From: Rhodovulum strictum
GTDB taxonomy: Bacteria; Pseudomonadota; Alphaproteobacteria; Rhodobacterales; Rhodobacteraceae
Direction of reading: 5' to 3'
NCBI RefSeq assembly: GCF_009649175.1
Contig: NZ_WJPO01000010.1
Location: forward strand, 1 to 64,000
Length of the DNA: 64,000 nt
Positions 7,427-17,556 of the stretch are shown here, piece by piece; positions within the stretch are counted from its first letter, which is position 1, and each line of letters starts with the position of its first letter. A program made the position numbers and the translations under genes. Under the pieces are notes generated by a model, which was not told where the DNA came from, searched no databases, and saw nothing but the letters and a program-made list of their open reading frames with translations.

Positions 7427-8980
7427 TCAGACCGCCTGGAACATCGGAAAGGTCACGCCCAGCGCCCAGGCCAGGAACAGCCCCAGCCCCAGCCCCGCGC
7501 CCGCGGGCCGGGCAGTGGCACGGCCGATCCATCCGCCCATCATCCCGAACAGCAGGAAGAAGACCAGCACCACCGGCAGGATGATCAGCAGGAAGAACAG
7601 CCGGTCGAAATCGAGCGCGGTGGCGATCCCCAGCGAAACCAGAAAGGCCCCGCGCGCGGTCAGGCTGCGCCAGAGCGGCGCGCGCCCGCCCTCGACCATA
7701 AGCGCGTCCGACAGCATGTAGGGCAGCGTGCCCAGCGCCATCGCGGCGATGACCGCAAGCCGGATCGGGATCGGATAGAAACTGGTGACATAGCGATCCA
7801 TCGCCAGCCCGAAGACGCAGATGCCGTAAAAGGCGACCAGCCCGGCCAGCATCAGGATGCGGCCAGCCTCGGCCCGGCCGGGCCAGCGCAATTCGCCCCA
7901 CCACCACAGAAGCGCCAGCGCCAGCGCGCCATAGGCGGCGAAATGCAGCGCAAGATATTCGGCGACAAGCACGGGCAGAACCTGCGTCTCGACCGGCGAC
8001 AGGGCCAGCGGCACGACGATGGCGGGCAGCAGCGCCACGACGAGGAAGCGGTTGCGCGACAGCGGTTCGGGGCGCGGATCGTGGGTCTTTTCGCGCAGCC
8101 GGGCCAGCGGCCAGGCAAGGGCCACGATGCCGGTCAGCAACAGCGCGATCCAGCCGCCCATGCGCGCCACCGGCGCAGCACTTTGCCGCCCGAAGGTGGC
8201 GTCCAGCCAGGCGCGGGTTTCCTCGATCATGGCGGGCGACCAGATCACGCCGACATGTTCGACATTGGGCGCCAGCACGGCCCGCCGCGCGGTGCCGAGC
8301 GCGGGCTCGCCCACGGTTTCGCCGAAAGCCGCATCGGGGTCGGTCAGGTCGAGCGCGGCGCGCGCCTCGGGGATCAGCCGCCCTTCCCACGCACCCTGGA
8401 TCATCAACAGGTTCGCAGGCTCGGTCGCGGTGATCGAATCGTTCGACATCGAAACCGCGACGGTGGCCGCCAGACGGTCATCGACCACGGCCTGCCGGAT
8501 CGCGATATAGCTGCCCATGGAATGACCCATGATCGCCACCTGCCCGTCGGCCCAGGGCTGGGCAAGCACGGCGTCGATCACGCGCCCGGTCTCGGCCATA
8601 AGCAGGATCGCGGTGCCTTCGGGGCTGTCCAGATCGCCCGACATCGGCACCGGGTTGCGGCCATGCCCCTCATAATCAAAGGCGACGGCAGCATAGCCTG
8701 CGCGGGCCAGGCTGAGCGAGGTCGCCTGCATCAGCGGGCGGGATCCGGCGAAGCCATGCGAGACGATGACCACGGGCGCAGGCCCCGCACCAGGCAGCCG
8801 GTAGACCGTGGCAGGCGTGCTGCCGGTGCCGGGCACGGGTTCGATCAGGATGCCCGCGCGTTCGGCTTCGAGGTGCCAGACCGAAATCAGGATCGCGGCG
8901 ATGGACAGGATCGCCACCACCCAGCGCGCAGGCGTCAGCCGCCAGGCGAAGCGGTGATGGATCACGTCTGCTTGCGTCAT
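7427..8980 (-). CDS. alpha/beta hydrolase fused to a multi-pass membrane domain
   Basis: This 517-residue protein has an N-terminal membrane anchor (about residues 17-38). An alpha/beta-hydrolase domain follows (about 55-265), with the oxyanion region VIVSHGFAGSR and the nucleophile elbow GHSMGS. Roughly eight hydrophobic segments from about residue 275 to the end make up a C-terminal membrane domain. The topology suggests a serine hydrolase tethered on the periplasmic side of the inner membrane; lipid, ester or peptide substrates are all possible. No partner gene in the neighbourhood points to the substrate. The ATG at 8980 begins directly before the anchor. Confidence 0.8.
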   Translation of the reverse strand: MTQADVIHHRFAWRLTPARWVVAILSIAAILISVWHLEAERAGILIEPVPGTGSTPATVYRLPGAGPAPVVIVSHGFAGSRPLMQATSLSLARAGYAAVAFDYEGHGRNPVPMSGDLDSPEGTAILLMAETGRVIDAVLAQPWADGQVAIMGHSMGSYIAIRQAVVDDRLAATVAVSMSNDSITATEPANLLMIQGAWEGRLIPEARAALDLTDPDAAFGETVGEPALGTARRAVLAPNVEHVGVIWSPAMIEETRAWLDATFGRQSAAPVARMGGWIALLLTGIVALAWPLARLREKTHDPRPEPLSRNRFLVVALLPAIVVPLALSPVETQVLPVLVAEYLALHFAAYGALALALLWWWGELRWPGRAEAGRILMLAGLVAFYGICVFGLAMDRYVTSFYPIPIRLAVIAAMALGTLPYMLSDALMVEGGRAPLWRSLTARGAFLVSLGIATALDFDRLFFLLIILPVVLVFFLLFGMMGGWIGRATARPAGAGLGLGLFLAWALGVTFPMFQAV

Positions 8981-9052
8981 CGGCGGCTGTCTCCTGGGGC
9001 CAGGCGTGTCGGATTTCGATCTAGCGCGGGATCGGCGCGGGACAGGGGGGCC

Positions 9053-9925
9053 TCAGCGATAGGTTGGATGAAACAGGCCCGCAGGCGACAGGGTGAAGAT
9101 CTCGACCCCCGTGGCGGTGACGCCCACGGAATGTTCGAACTGCGCCGACAGCGACTTGTCGCGGGTCACGGCCGTCCAGTCGTCGGCCAGCACGGCCGTT
9201 TCGGGGCGGCCGAGATTGACCATCGGCTCGATGGTGAAGAACATCCCCTCTTCCAGCCTAGGCCCCATGCCGGGCTGGCCGTAATGCAGCACATTGGGCG
9301 GCGCATGGAACACCCGGCCCAGCCCATGGCCGCAGAAATCGCGCACGACGCTCATCCGGTGCGACTCGACATGGGTTTGAATCGCATGGCCGATATCGCC
9401 GAAGGTGGCGCCGGGGCGGACCGCCTCGATCCCCTTCATCAGCGCGTCATGGGTGACCTGGATCAGCCGCTCGGCCTTGCGGCCGAGCTTGCCCGCGACA
9501 TACATCCGCGAGGTGTCACCATACCAGCCATCCACGATCACGGTGACATCGACATTCAGGATGTCACCATCCAGCAGGACATCGTCGGCACGGCGCTTTT
9601 CCAGATCCTTCGAGATCGTCTCGGTGCCGCTTTTCGGAACCGGCGCACCGGGGATGCCGTGGCAGACGACATGGTTCACGGAAATGCAGCTTGCGTGCTG
9701 ATAGCCCTTGTAGCCGATGGTGGCCGAGGTTGCGCCCTTGCGTTCGACCAGATCGGCAATAACGCGGTCGATCTCGCCCGTGGTCTGGCCAGGCTGGATC
9801 AGCGGCACGATCTCGTCGAGGATTTCGGCGGCGACACGGCCGGCCGCGCGCATGGATGCGAAATCCGCCGGGTGATACAGGCGGATATTGTCCCTGGTGC
9901 GGCGGTCGCGCGTTCTGTCGTCCAA
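9053..9925 (-). CDS. map: type I methionine aminopeptidase
   Basis: A 290-residue metalloprotease that removes the initiator methionine from nascent proteins. The five metal ligands of the pita-bread fold are visible: Asp in NVDVTVIVDGWYGDTSR (two residues), His in GHGLGRVFHAPPN, Glu in FFTIEPMVN and Glu in SAQFEHSVGVT. About 20 extra residues at the N-terminus (Arg/Asp-rich) precede the usual start of the fold, so the true start might be slightly downstream. It is divergent from the CinA-domain gene and downstream on its strand lies the end of its own transcription unit; no operon partner is seen. Confidence 0.93.
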   Translation of the reverse strand: MDDRTRDRRTRDNIRLYHPADFASMRAAGRVAAEILDEIVPLIQPGQTTGEIDRVIADLVERKGATSATIGYKGYQHASCISVNHVVCHGIPGAPVPKSGTETISKDLEKRRADDVLLDGDILNVDVTVIVDGWYGDTSRMYVAGKLGRKAERLIQVTHDALMKGIEAVRPGATFGDIGHAIQTHVESHRMSVVRDFCGHGLGRVFHAPPNVLHYGQPGMGPRLEEGMFFTIEPMVNLGRPETAVLADDWTAVTRDKSLSAQFEHSVGVTATGVEIFTLSPAGLFHPTYR

Positions 9926-10095
9926 TGGCGGCTCCTTGGCTTATCCGCGGCAAGATAAGCCGCTGCGGCAGCAAAGGCCAGAGCGCGCTATGTTCGGAAG
10001 TTGTCGCGGCGGATCGGCCCGCCTGCCACGAGGGGGCTTTGAAACCGCAAGGCAGGCTCCTATACCGAGGCTGTGGCCGGACAAGGAGGGCGGGC

Positions 10096-10827
10096 ATGGG
10101 CAATCCCACGGCGGCGATGCTGGTGATCGGCGACGAGATCCTGTCGGGGCGGACGCGCGATGCCAACATGCATTTCCTGGCGAGCGAACTGGTCAAGCAC
10201 GGGATACGGCTGTCCGAAGTGCGGATCGTCCCCGATATCGAGCCGCGCATCGTCGAGGCGCTGAACGCGCTTCGGGCGGCCTATGACACGGTGTTCACCT
10301 CGGGCGGCATCGGGCCCACGCATGACGACATCACCGCCGACGCGGTGGCCAAGGCGTTCGGCGTCGGCATCGATGTGCGCGAAGACGCCCGCGCCCTGAT
10401 GCAGGACTATTGCGACCGGATGGGCCGCGATCTGAACGAGGCGCGGCTCAGGATGGCGCGGATCCCCGATGGCGCCAGCCTGATCGAGAACCCGATTTCC
10501 GCCGCGCCGGGTTTTCGCATCGGCAATGTCTGCGTGATGGCGGGCGTGCCCTCGATCTTTCAGGCGATGGTGGCGGGCGTACTGCCGACGCTGACCGGCG
10601 GCGATGCGCTCTTGTCGCAGAACCTGACTGTGCAGCGCGCCGAGGGCGATATCGCGGCCGCGCTGCGCGGGCTGGCCGAGGATTTCGGCGATCTGTCCAT
10701 CGGATCCTATCCGTTCATCCGGGATGGCGTCTATGGCACGAATGTCGTGATCCGGGGCACCGACGGGGTGCGGATCGATGCCGCAATGGGCCGGTTGTCC
10801 GCCCTGTTCCCCGAGGCCGTGGCGTGA
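10096..10827 (+). CDS. molybdopterin-binding (CinA N-terminal domain) protein
   Basis: A 243-residue protein made of a single MoCF-biosynthesis/CinA-type domain: AMLVIGDEILSGRTRD at the start and the TSGGIGPTHDDIT motif near residue 73 are characteristic. There is no C-terminal nicotinamide-nucleotide amidase domain, so it is the short form found alone in many proteobacteria, and its exact reaction is uncertain. The ATG at 10096 is supported by AAGGAGGG at 10083-10090. It is the first of four genes that each overlap the next by four bases. Confidence 0.85.
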   Translation: MGNPTAAMLVIGDEILSGRTRDANMHFLASELVKHGIRLSEVRIVPDIEPRIVEALNALRAAYDTVFTSGGIGPTHDDITADAVAKAFGVGIDVREDARALMQDYCDRMGRDLNEARLRMARIPDGASLIENPISAAPGFRIGNVCVMAGVPSIFQAMVAGVLPTLTGGDALLSQNLTVQRAEGDIAAALRGLAEDFGDLSIGSYPFIRDGVYGTNVVIRGTDGVRIDAAMGRLSALFPEAVA

Positions 10828-11555
10828 CGCCCGAGCGCCTGTTCGCGGCGCAGGAGGCGACCTGGCCGACCTTTGCGGTCACGCAGGTCGGCCCGTTCCG
10901 CATCCGCGAGGGAAGGGGCGGCGGCAATCGGGTGTCGGCGGCGACGGCCGAGGGGCCGGTCAGCGAGGCCGATCTGGCCGCGGCCGAGGCGGCGATTGCG
11001 GCGCTGGGGCAGGTGCCGCTGGTGATGGTGCGGCCGGGGCAGGATGCGCTGGATGCGTTGCTGGCGGCGCAGGGTTATGCGCTGGTCGATCCGGTGGTGA
11101 TGCTGGCCGCGCCGGTGGCCGAACTGGCCGCAGAACCGCCCGCGCCTGTGACCGCCTTCACGATCTGGGAACCGCTGGCGATCATGGACGAGCTGTGGGA
11201 GGAACTGGGCATCGGCGCAGGGCGGCGCGCGGTGATGGCGCGTGTTGCCGGGCCGAAGACGGCCGTGCTGGGCCGCCAGAACGACCGCGCGGCGGGCGCA
11301 GGCTTTGCCGCGATCCATGACGGGTTGTGCTTCGTTCATGCGGTCGCCGTGGCGCCGGACCATCGACGGCAAGGCGCGGCCCGCAACATGATGCGGGCGG
11401 CGGCGCAATGGGCACAAGATGAGGGCGCGGAACAGATCGTCGTGCTGGTGACCGAGGCCAATGCAGCGGCGCGCGCGCTCTATGCTTCCTTGGGGATGCG
11501 GAATGTGGGACAGTATCACTACCGGATGAAAACGACCCCCAGGCCCCAGCCGTGA
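10824..11555 (+). CDS. GNAT-family N-acetyltransferase
   Basis: A 243-residue protein whose C-terminal half is a GNAT fold. The acetyl-CoA-binding motif A is clear (VAVAPDHRRQGAARNMMRAA, about residues 177-196), followed by the motif-B region LYASLGMRNVGQYHYRM. The N-terminal half (residues 1-100) is less conserved and may form a second, degenerate GNAT-like lobe. The substrate is unknown. The GTG start at 10824 overlaps the stop of the CinA-domain gene (GTGA), and its own stop overlaps the start of the next gene in the same way. Confidence 0.82.
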   Translation: MTPERLFAAQEATWPTFAVTQVGPFRIREGRGGGNRVSAATAEGPVSEADLAAAEAAIAALGQVPLVMVRPGQDALDALLAAQGYALVDPVVMLAAPVAELAAEPPAPVTAFTIWEPLAIMDELWEELGIGAGRRAVMARVAGPKTAVLGRQNDRAAGAGFAAIHDGLCFVHAVAVAPDHRRQGAARNMMRAAAQWAQDEGAEQIVVLVTEANAAARALYASLGMRNVGQYHYRMKTTPRPQP

Positions 11556-12127
11556 CCCAGGATCGCGAACTTCCCACCGCCCTTGACCTGCCGCAGGTCG
11601 ACCCGCTGCCGCCTGAGACGCGGAAATATTTCGACATCTGCGCCGAAAAGTTGGGCCTCGTGCCGAATGTGCTGCGCGCCTATGCCTTCGACATCGCCAA
11701 GCTGAACGCCTTTACCGCGATGTATAACGACCTGATGCTGGGGCAGAGCGGGCTGAGCAAGCTGGAACGCGAGATGATCGCGGTCGTGGTCTCGTCGATC
11801 AACCGTTGCTGGTATTGTCAGGTCGCCCATGGCGCCGCGGTGCGCGAGCTGTCGGGCGATCCGGCGCTGGGCGAGGCGATGGTGATGAACTATCGCGCCG
11901 CGAAGCTGGATGCCCGCCGGCGCGCGATGCTGGATTTCGCAGCGAAGCTGACCGAGGAAAGCCACAAGGTCGAGGACGCCGACCGTCAGGCGCTGCGCAA
12001 TCTGGGCTTCAGCGACCGGGATATCTGGGACATCGCGGCGGTCGCGGGCTTCTTCAACATGTCGAACCGGATCGCCTCGGCCAGCGGGATGGAGCCGAAC
12101 CCGGCCTATCACGGCGCGCATAGATGA
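11552..12127 (+). CDS. AhpD-like peroxidase-related protein
   Basis: A 191-residue protein of the carboxymuconolactone-decarboxylase/AhpD superfamily, close to the 'peroxidase-related enzyme' subgroup. The redox motif CWYCQVAHG provides Cys86, Cys89 and His93, as in AhpD alkylhydroperoxidases. It probably acts as a thiol-disulfide or peroxide-reducing enzyme in the cytoplasm. The GTG start at 11552 overlaps the preceding stop, and its TGA overlaps the ATG of the OmpA-family gene. The unit thus pairs a peroxide-type enzyme with an envelope protein, a link I cannot explain from sequence. Confidence 0.86.
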   Translation: MTQDRELPTALDLPQVDPLPPETRKYFDICAEKLGLVPNVLRAYAFDIAKLNAFTAMYNDLMLGQSGLSKLEREMIAVVVSSINRCWYCQVAHGAAVRELSGDPALGEAMVMNYRAAKLDARRRAMLDFAAKLTEESHKVEDADRQALRNLGFSDRDIWDIAAVAGFFNMSNRIASASGMEPNPAYHGAHR

Positions 12128-13050
12128 GATTTCGGGGTCTGGCCGTGATCCTGGCGGCGATGCTCGCCCCGGGTGCGCTGGCGGCGTTAAGCCCGCCCGA
12201 GAGCGCCGGCGTGACCGCCGACGAGCGGGAAGCGCTGGGCAGTGTCGCGATTCCAGTGGGCGGTTTCGATGGCGCGCAGGTGCCCGTGATCGAGGCCGAG
12301 GGCGCGATCACCCGGCGGGCCTGGCACGAACCGCTGGAGGGACGGACCACGATGCAGATCCTCGCGCCGCTGCGCGCACGGCTGCTGGAGGAGGGGTTCC
12401 TGCCGATCCACGATTGCGCGGCGGATGGCTGCGGCGGGTTCGATTTCCGCTTTGCCACCGACACGCTGCCGGAACCGCTGATGCATGTCGATCTGGGCGA
12501 TTTCCGGTTTCTGTCCACCCGGCGGTTGACCGGCGCCGGCCCGGAATACGCGACGCTGATGGTCAGCCGGTCCGGCACGCGGGGTTTCGTACAGGTGACG
12601 CGGGTCAGCCCGGCCGCTGCACCGTCCGTCGCCGACACGCTGTCGAGCAAGGGGGAAGACGCCGTGCCCGAGGGTGCGCTGGCCGAGCGGCTGGACCGCG
12701 AGGGCCGGGCGGTGCTAGCCGATCTGGACTTTGCCACCGGCGCGGCGGCGCTGAGCGAGGGCGAGTTCGCCTCGCTTGCCGCGCTGGCGCAATATCTGGC
12801 GGAGAATCCGGGGCTGTCGGTCATGCTGATCGGCCATACCGATGCGGTCGGCGCGCTGGAGGGCAATATCGCCCTGTCGCGGCGCAGGGCCGAGGCCGTG
12901 CGCAGCCATCTGATCGAGCGGCTGGGCGTGTCCGCGACGCGGGTGACCGCGGCGGGCGCAGGCTTTCTGGCGCCGCTTGCCAGCAACCGCACCGAAGAAG
13001 GCCGGATGCAGAACCGCCGGGTCGAGGTGATCGTCACCGCACTGGACTGA
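12124..13050 (+). CDS. OmpA-family outer-membrane/peptidoglycan-associated protein
   Basis: A 308-residue exported protein. Residues 1-21 form a signal peptide (hydrophobic core, Ala-Leu-Ala end). Residues about 25-185 are an uncharacterised periplasmic region, and 195-305 are an OmpA C-terminal peptidoglycan-binding domain with the conserved IGHTDAVG and NRRVEVIV motifs. No lipobox cysteine is seen, so it is probably periplasmic or outer-membrane associated by other means. The ATGA junction with the preceding gene makes it the last member of the four-gene overlapping unit; a palindrome follows its stop. Confidence 0.85.
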   Translation: MRFRGLAVILAAMLAPGALAALSPPESAGVTADEREALGSVAIPVGGFDGAQVPVIEAEGAITRRAWHEPLEGRTTMQILAPLRARLLEEGFLPIHDCAADGCGGFDFRFATDTLPEPLMHVDLGDFRFLSTRRLTGAGPEYATLMVSRSGTRGFVQVTRVSPAAAPSVADTLSSKGEDAVPEGALAERLDREGRAVLADLDFATGAAALSEGEFASLAALAQYLAENPGLSVMLIGHTDAVGALEGNIALSRRRAEAVRSHLIERLGVSATRVTAAGAGFLAPLASNRTEEGRMQNRRVEVIVTALD

Positions 13051-13063
13051 GACGGCGGAAGGC

Positions 13064-13081
13064 CGCGGTCAGATGACCGCG
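13064..13081. terminator. palindrome between convergent genes
   Basis: The inverted repeat CGCGGTCA/TGACCGCG, separated by two bases, spans the stop codon of the LysR gene and follows the OmpA-family gene. It could act as a short bidirectional terminator; there is no U-run, so confidence is limited. Confidence 0.35.
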
Positions 13082-13971
13082 TCCTCCACCGAGAACTGCT
13101 CAACCAGAAAGTCGATGAAGGCGCGGACCTTGGGCTGGGTGAAGCGGCCGGGCGGGTAGACGGCATAGATGCCGAGCTTTTCCAGCGGCAGGCCGGGGAT
13201 CGCCTCTTCGACAAGGCCCTTTTCCATCGCGTCCTTGAACAGGAAGCTCGGCAGATAGGCGATGCCAAGGCCCGAGATCGCCGCGTTCAGCAGCGACTGG
13301 CCGTCATTCACGGTCAGCCAGCCCGCGGTTCGGACCTGGCGTTTCTCGCCCGAGGGGGCGGTGATCTTCCAGACATTGCCGCTGGCCTGATTGGAATAGT
13401 GCAACAGCTTGTGTTCGTTGAGATCGTCGATCTTCTGCGGGCGGCCAAACTTCTGGAAATAGGAGGGCGCGCCGATCATGCGCTTGGTGGTCTCGGCCAG
13501 CCTGCGGGCGCGCAAGGTGCTGTCTTCCAGTTCGCCGACGCGAATCGCCATGTCGAACCCTTCGGAGATCAGTTCGACATAGCGGTTGTTGAGCACCATG
13601 TTGACGGTAATATCCGGATATTGCTGCAAGAAATCGCCCAGCAGCGGCGAGAGGTGGTTCACCCCGAAATCGGTGGCAACCGAGATGCGCAACAGCCCCG
13701 AAGGTGCCGATTGCATCGAGGTGACCAGCGCATCTGCCTCGCCCGCATCGTTCAGCACCTTGCGGGCGCGGTCGTAATAGGCCAGCCCGATCTCGGTCGG
13801 GCTGACGCGGCGGGTGGTGCGGTTCAACAGGCGCGCGCCCAGCCGGGCCTCGAGCGAGGAGACATGCTTGGACACGGCGGATTTGGAGATGCCCATCTTC
13901 TTGGCGGCATCGGTGAAGCCGCCCTGATCCACCACCGTGGCAAAGGCCTCCATCTCGGTCAGTCGGTCCAT
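13069..13971 (-). CDS. LysR-family transcriptional regulator
   Basis: A 300-residue regulator. The N-terminal winged helix-turn-helix is typical (MDRLTEMEAFATVVDQGGF, then DAAKKMGISKSAVSKHVSSL, residues about 20-40), followed by a periplasmic-binding-like effector domain. The N-terminus resembles the subgroup that includes CrgA-type regulators of redox or aromatic metabolism. Its target is unknown; the fadH gene lies upstream on the same strand, with 157 bp between. The ATG at 13971 is chosen because the family start matches; longer in-frame extension is low-complexity. Confidence 0.88.
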   Translation of the reverse strand: MDRLTEMEAFATVVDQGGFTDAAKKMGISKSAVSKHVSSLEARLGARLLNRTTRRVSPTEIGLAYYDRARKVLNDAGEADALVTSMQSAPSGLLRISVATDFGVNHLSPLLGDFLQQYPDITVNMVLNNRYVELISEGFDMAIRVGELEDSTLRARRLAETTKRMIGAPSYFQKFGRPQKIDDLNEHKLLHYSNQASGNVWKITAPSGEKRQVRTAGWLTVNDGQSLLNAAISGLGIAYLPSFLFKDAMEKGLVEEAIPGLPLEKLGIYAVYPPGRFTQPKVRAFIDFLVEQFSVEDAVI

Positions 13972-14128
13972 CGGAACATCCTTGATCACACCCCCGTGCT
14001 GCCGGTCACCGTGCCGCCGAATTCGGGCAGGATTTTGAAAGCCGCTCGACAATAGTTGGGTGATGGCGCCATCGTCACGCTGCGGGAAACCCGGACCGCC
14101 TGCCGAGCGGGCGCGCAAGCCGTTGATG

Positions 14129-16186
<2,058 letters not shown>

Positions 16187-16203
16187 TCACGGGGGACGCG
16201 GCG

Positions 16204-16608
16204 TCACGCGGGGGCCGGGGCGGTCTCGACGCAATGGGCGCGGAAGGCGCGTTTCAGAAGGTCGAGTTCCGCGCGCAGCAGGTCGATCTCGGCGCGCAGG
16301 TCATGGTCCAGCGGGCTGCCCGCAAGGATCGTGAAACTGGCCAGCGTCGCGCCGCTGGTCCGGTCGCGGATCACGCAGGTCTGCACGCCGTCGGACAGGA
16401 TCTCGGCCGGGATCGGCAGGGCAAGGGCAAAGCGGCCGGGCCGGTCGGGATCGGGGGTCAGGCGCAGGCCGGGCACCGGACGGCCCAGATGCAGCGCCTC
16501 GATCCCGGGCGGATCGGTACCGGGGGCATCCAGCACCCCCTCCCACACCCCGGCATGCAGGCGGGTGGCGGTCAGGCGGGGCGGAACGGGCGGGCGCAGA
16601 TGAATCAT
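16204..16608 (-). CDS. hypothetical protein, partner of the DUF6478-like gene
   Basis: A 134-residue protein with many Pro, Leu and Arg residues and a C-terminal heptad-like helix (residues about 105-128, DLRAEIDLLRAELDLLKRAF) that could form a coiled coil. I do not recognise a family. The ATG at 16608 overlaps the stop of the upstream gene by four bases (ATGA), so the two are co-translated and probably work together. No signal peptide or membrane segment is seen. Confidence 0.65.
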   Translation of the reverse strand: MIHLRPPVPPRLTATRLHAGVWEGVLDAPGTDPPGIEALHLGRPVPGLRLTPDPDRPGRFALALPIPAEILSDGVQTCVIRDRTSGATLASFTILAGSPLDHDLRAEIDLLRAELDLLKRAFRAHCVETAPAPA

Positions 16609-17378
16609 GGCTCGGCCCTCGGGCGGCGGCTGAGCAGCAGATCGTGCAGCGTGATGCAGTTCATCTGCGGCGCCTCGAAGATCAGGTCGAGCCACATCTT
16701 GCCGACCCGATCCTCGTCAAGCCCGATGACGGCAAGATCGAATTCCAGCTCGATTTCGGGCGTATCGGGGGGGATGGCGCGGACAAGCTGGGCGGTATTG
16801 GGGCCGTGGCGGATGTTCAGTCGGGCAAAGATCCCAAGCGGCCGCTCGGTCTCGATGGCGGCATCCAGCCGGATCAGGTGGCGGCGGCGCAGCCCGGTCA
16901 TTGCGGCAGCGGGCAGGTCGATGGCCAGCGACAGGAAACTGCCCTCGAAGCGGAACACCTCAAGCCTTAGCGCATGGGGCGGGCGGTCGCCCGGGCCGGA
17001 TCTGGCGATCTGACGCAAGACCAGCTCGGGACGGATGCAATCGTGGAAAAGCCGCATCCCGGCGCCGAAGGCGGTGCCGCTTTCGGGGGCCACCACGCCG
17101 GGTGGGGACAGCGGGCCGCACCACATTTCAGGCCGCCAGAGCCAGTCGCACCCCAGCGGAAGGCCCCGGCCCCCGGCCCCGGCGGGCGGTCGGGCAAGCC
17201 GCCCGTCCACCGCATGGATCACCCGGTCCAGCCGGTGGCGCAGGGCGAGTGCGCGCGCCCGCAACGGCCGCAAGCGTGCCGGATCGCTGTTTTCGGCACG
17301 CTCTGCCGCCCGGTCCCATGCGCTCAACGCATGGCGGAACAGCAGGCTGTCAACCAGGGAAACGGGTGCATGGGCCAT
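16605..17378 (-). CDS. DUF6478-like conserved protein
   Basis: A 257-residue protein that I tentatively place in a Rhodobacterales family of unknown function (DUF6478). Recognisable stretches include ALSAWDRAAERAE at the start, then ALRHRLDRVIHAVDGRL, FRFEGSFLSLAIDLP, RRHLIRLDAAIETERPLGIF and ARLNIRHGPNT. It has no catalytic motif, signal peptide or membrane segment that I can identify. The ATG at 17378 begins the conserved part; upstream in-frame codons look non-coding. It overlaps the 134-residue gene downstream and is separated by a hairpin from ilvD upstream. Confidence 0.7.
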   Translation of the reverse strand: MAHAPVSLVDSLLFRHALSAWDRAAERAENSDPARLRPLRARALALRHRLDRVIHAVDGRLARPPAGAGGRGLPLGCDWLWRPEMWCGPLSPPGVVAPESGTAFGAGMRLFHDCIRPELVLRQIARSGPGDRPPHALRLEVFRFEGSFLSLAIDLPAAAMTGLRRRHLIRLDAAIETERPLGIFARLNIRHGPNTAQLVRAIPPDTPEIELEFDLAVIGLDEDRVGKMWLDLIFEAPQMNCITLHDLLLSRRPRAEP

Positions 17379-17519
17379 CGGCGGGGCGGATCGTTCTGCG
17401 TTGCGACGCCGCCAGAGGACACCGGGACCGGTTTCATCCGGGTAAATTCCAGCAGGAAAAAGCGGTGAAAACCGGATCAATCCGCCGACCAACCCCACCG
17501 GCGCTGTCCGCACAGGCGC

Positions 17520-17545
17520 GGGACCGGCCGCAAGGGGCCGGTCCC
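17520..17545 (-). terminator. hairpin after ilvD
   Basis: A perfect 10-bp stem, GGGACCGGCC (17520-17529) with GGCCGGTCCC (17536-17545), and a 6-nt loop lie 11 nt beyond the ilvD stop codon. No U-run follows on the minus strand, so it may be a Rho-assisted or RNA-stabilising structure. Confidence 0.55.
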
Positions 17546-17556
17546 GGCAGGCCGGA

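Noticed and set aside
7943-9958. Long plus-strand open frame across the hydrolase and map genes
   Set aside because: Antisense to two well-supported genes, with the repetitive Arg/Gly/His composition of a frame shadow.
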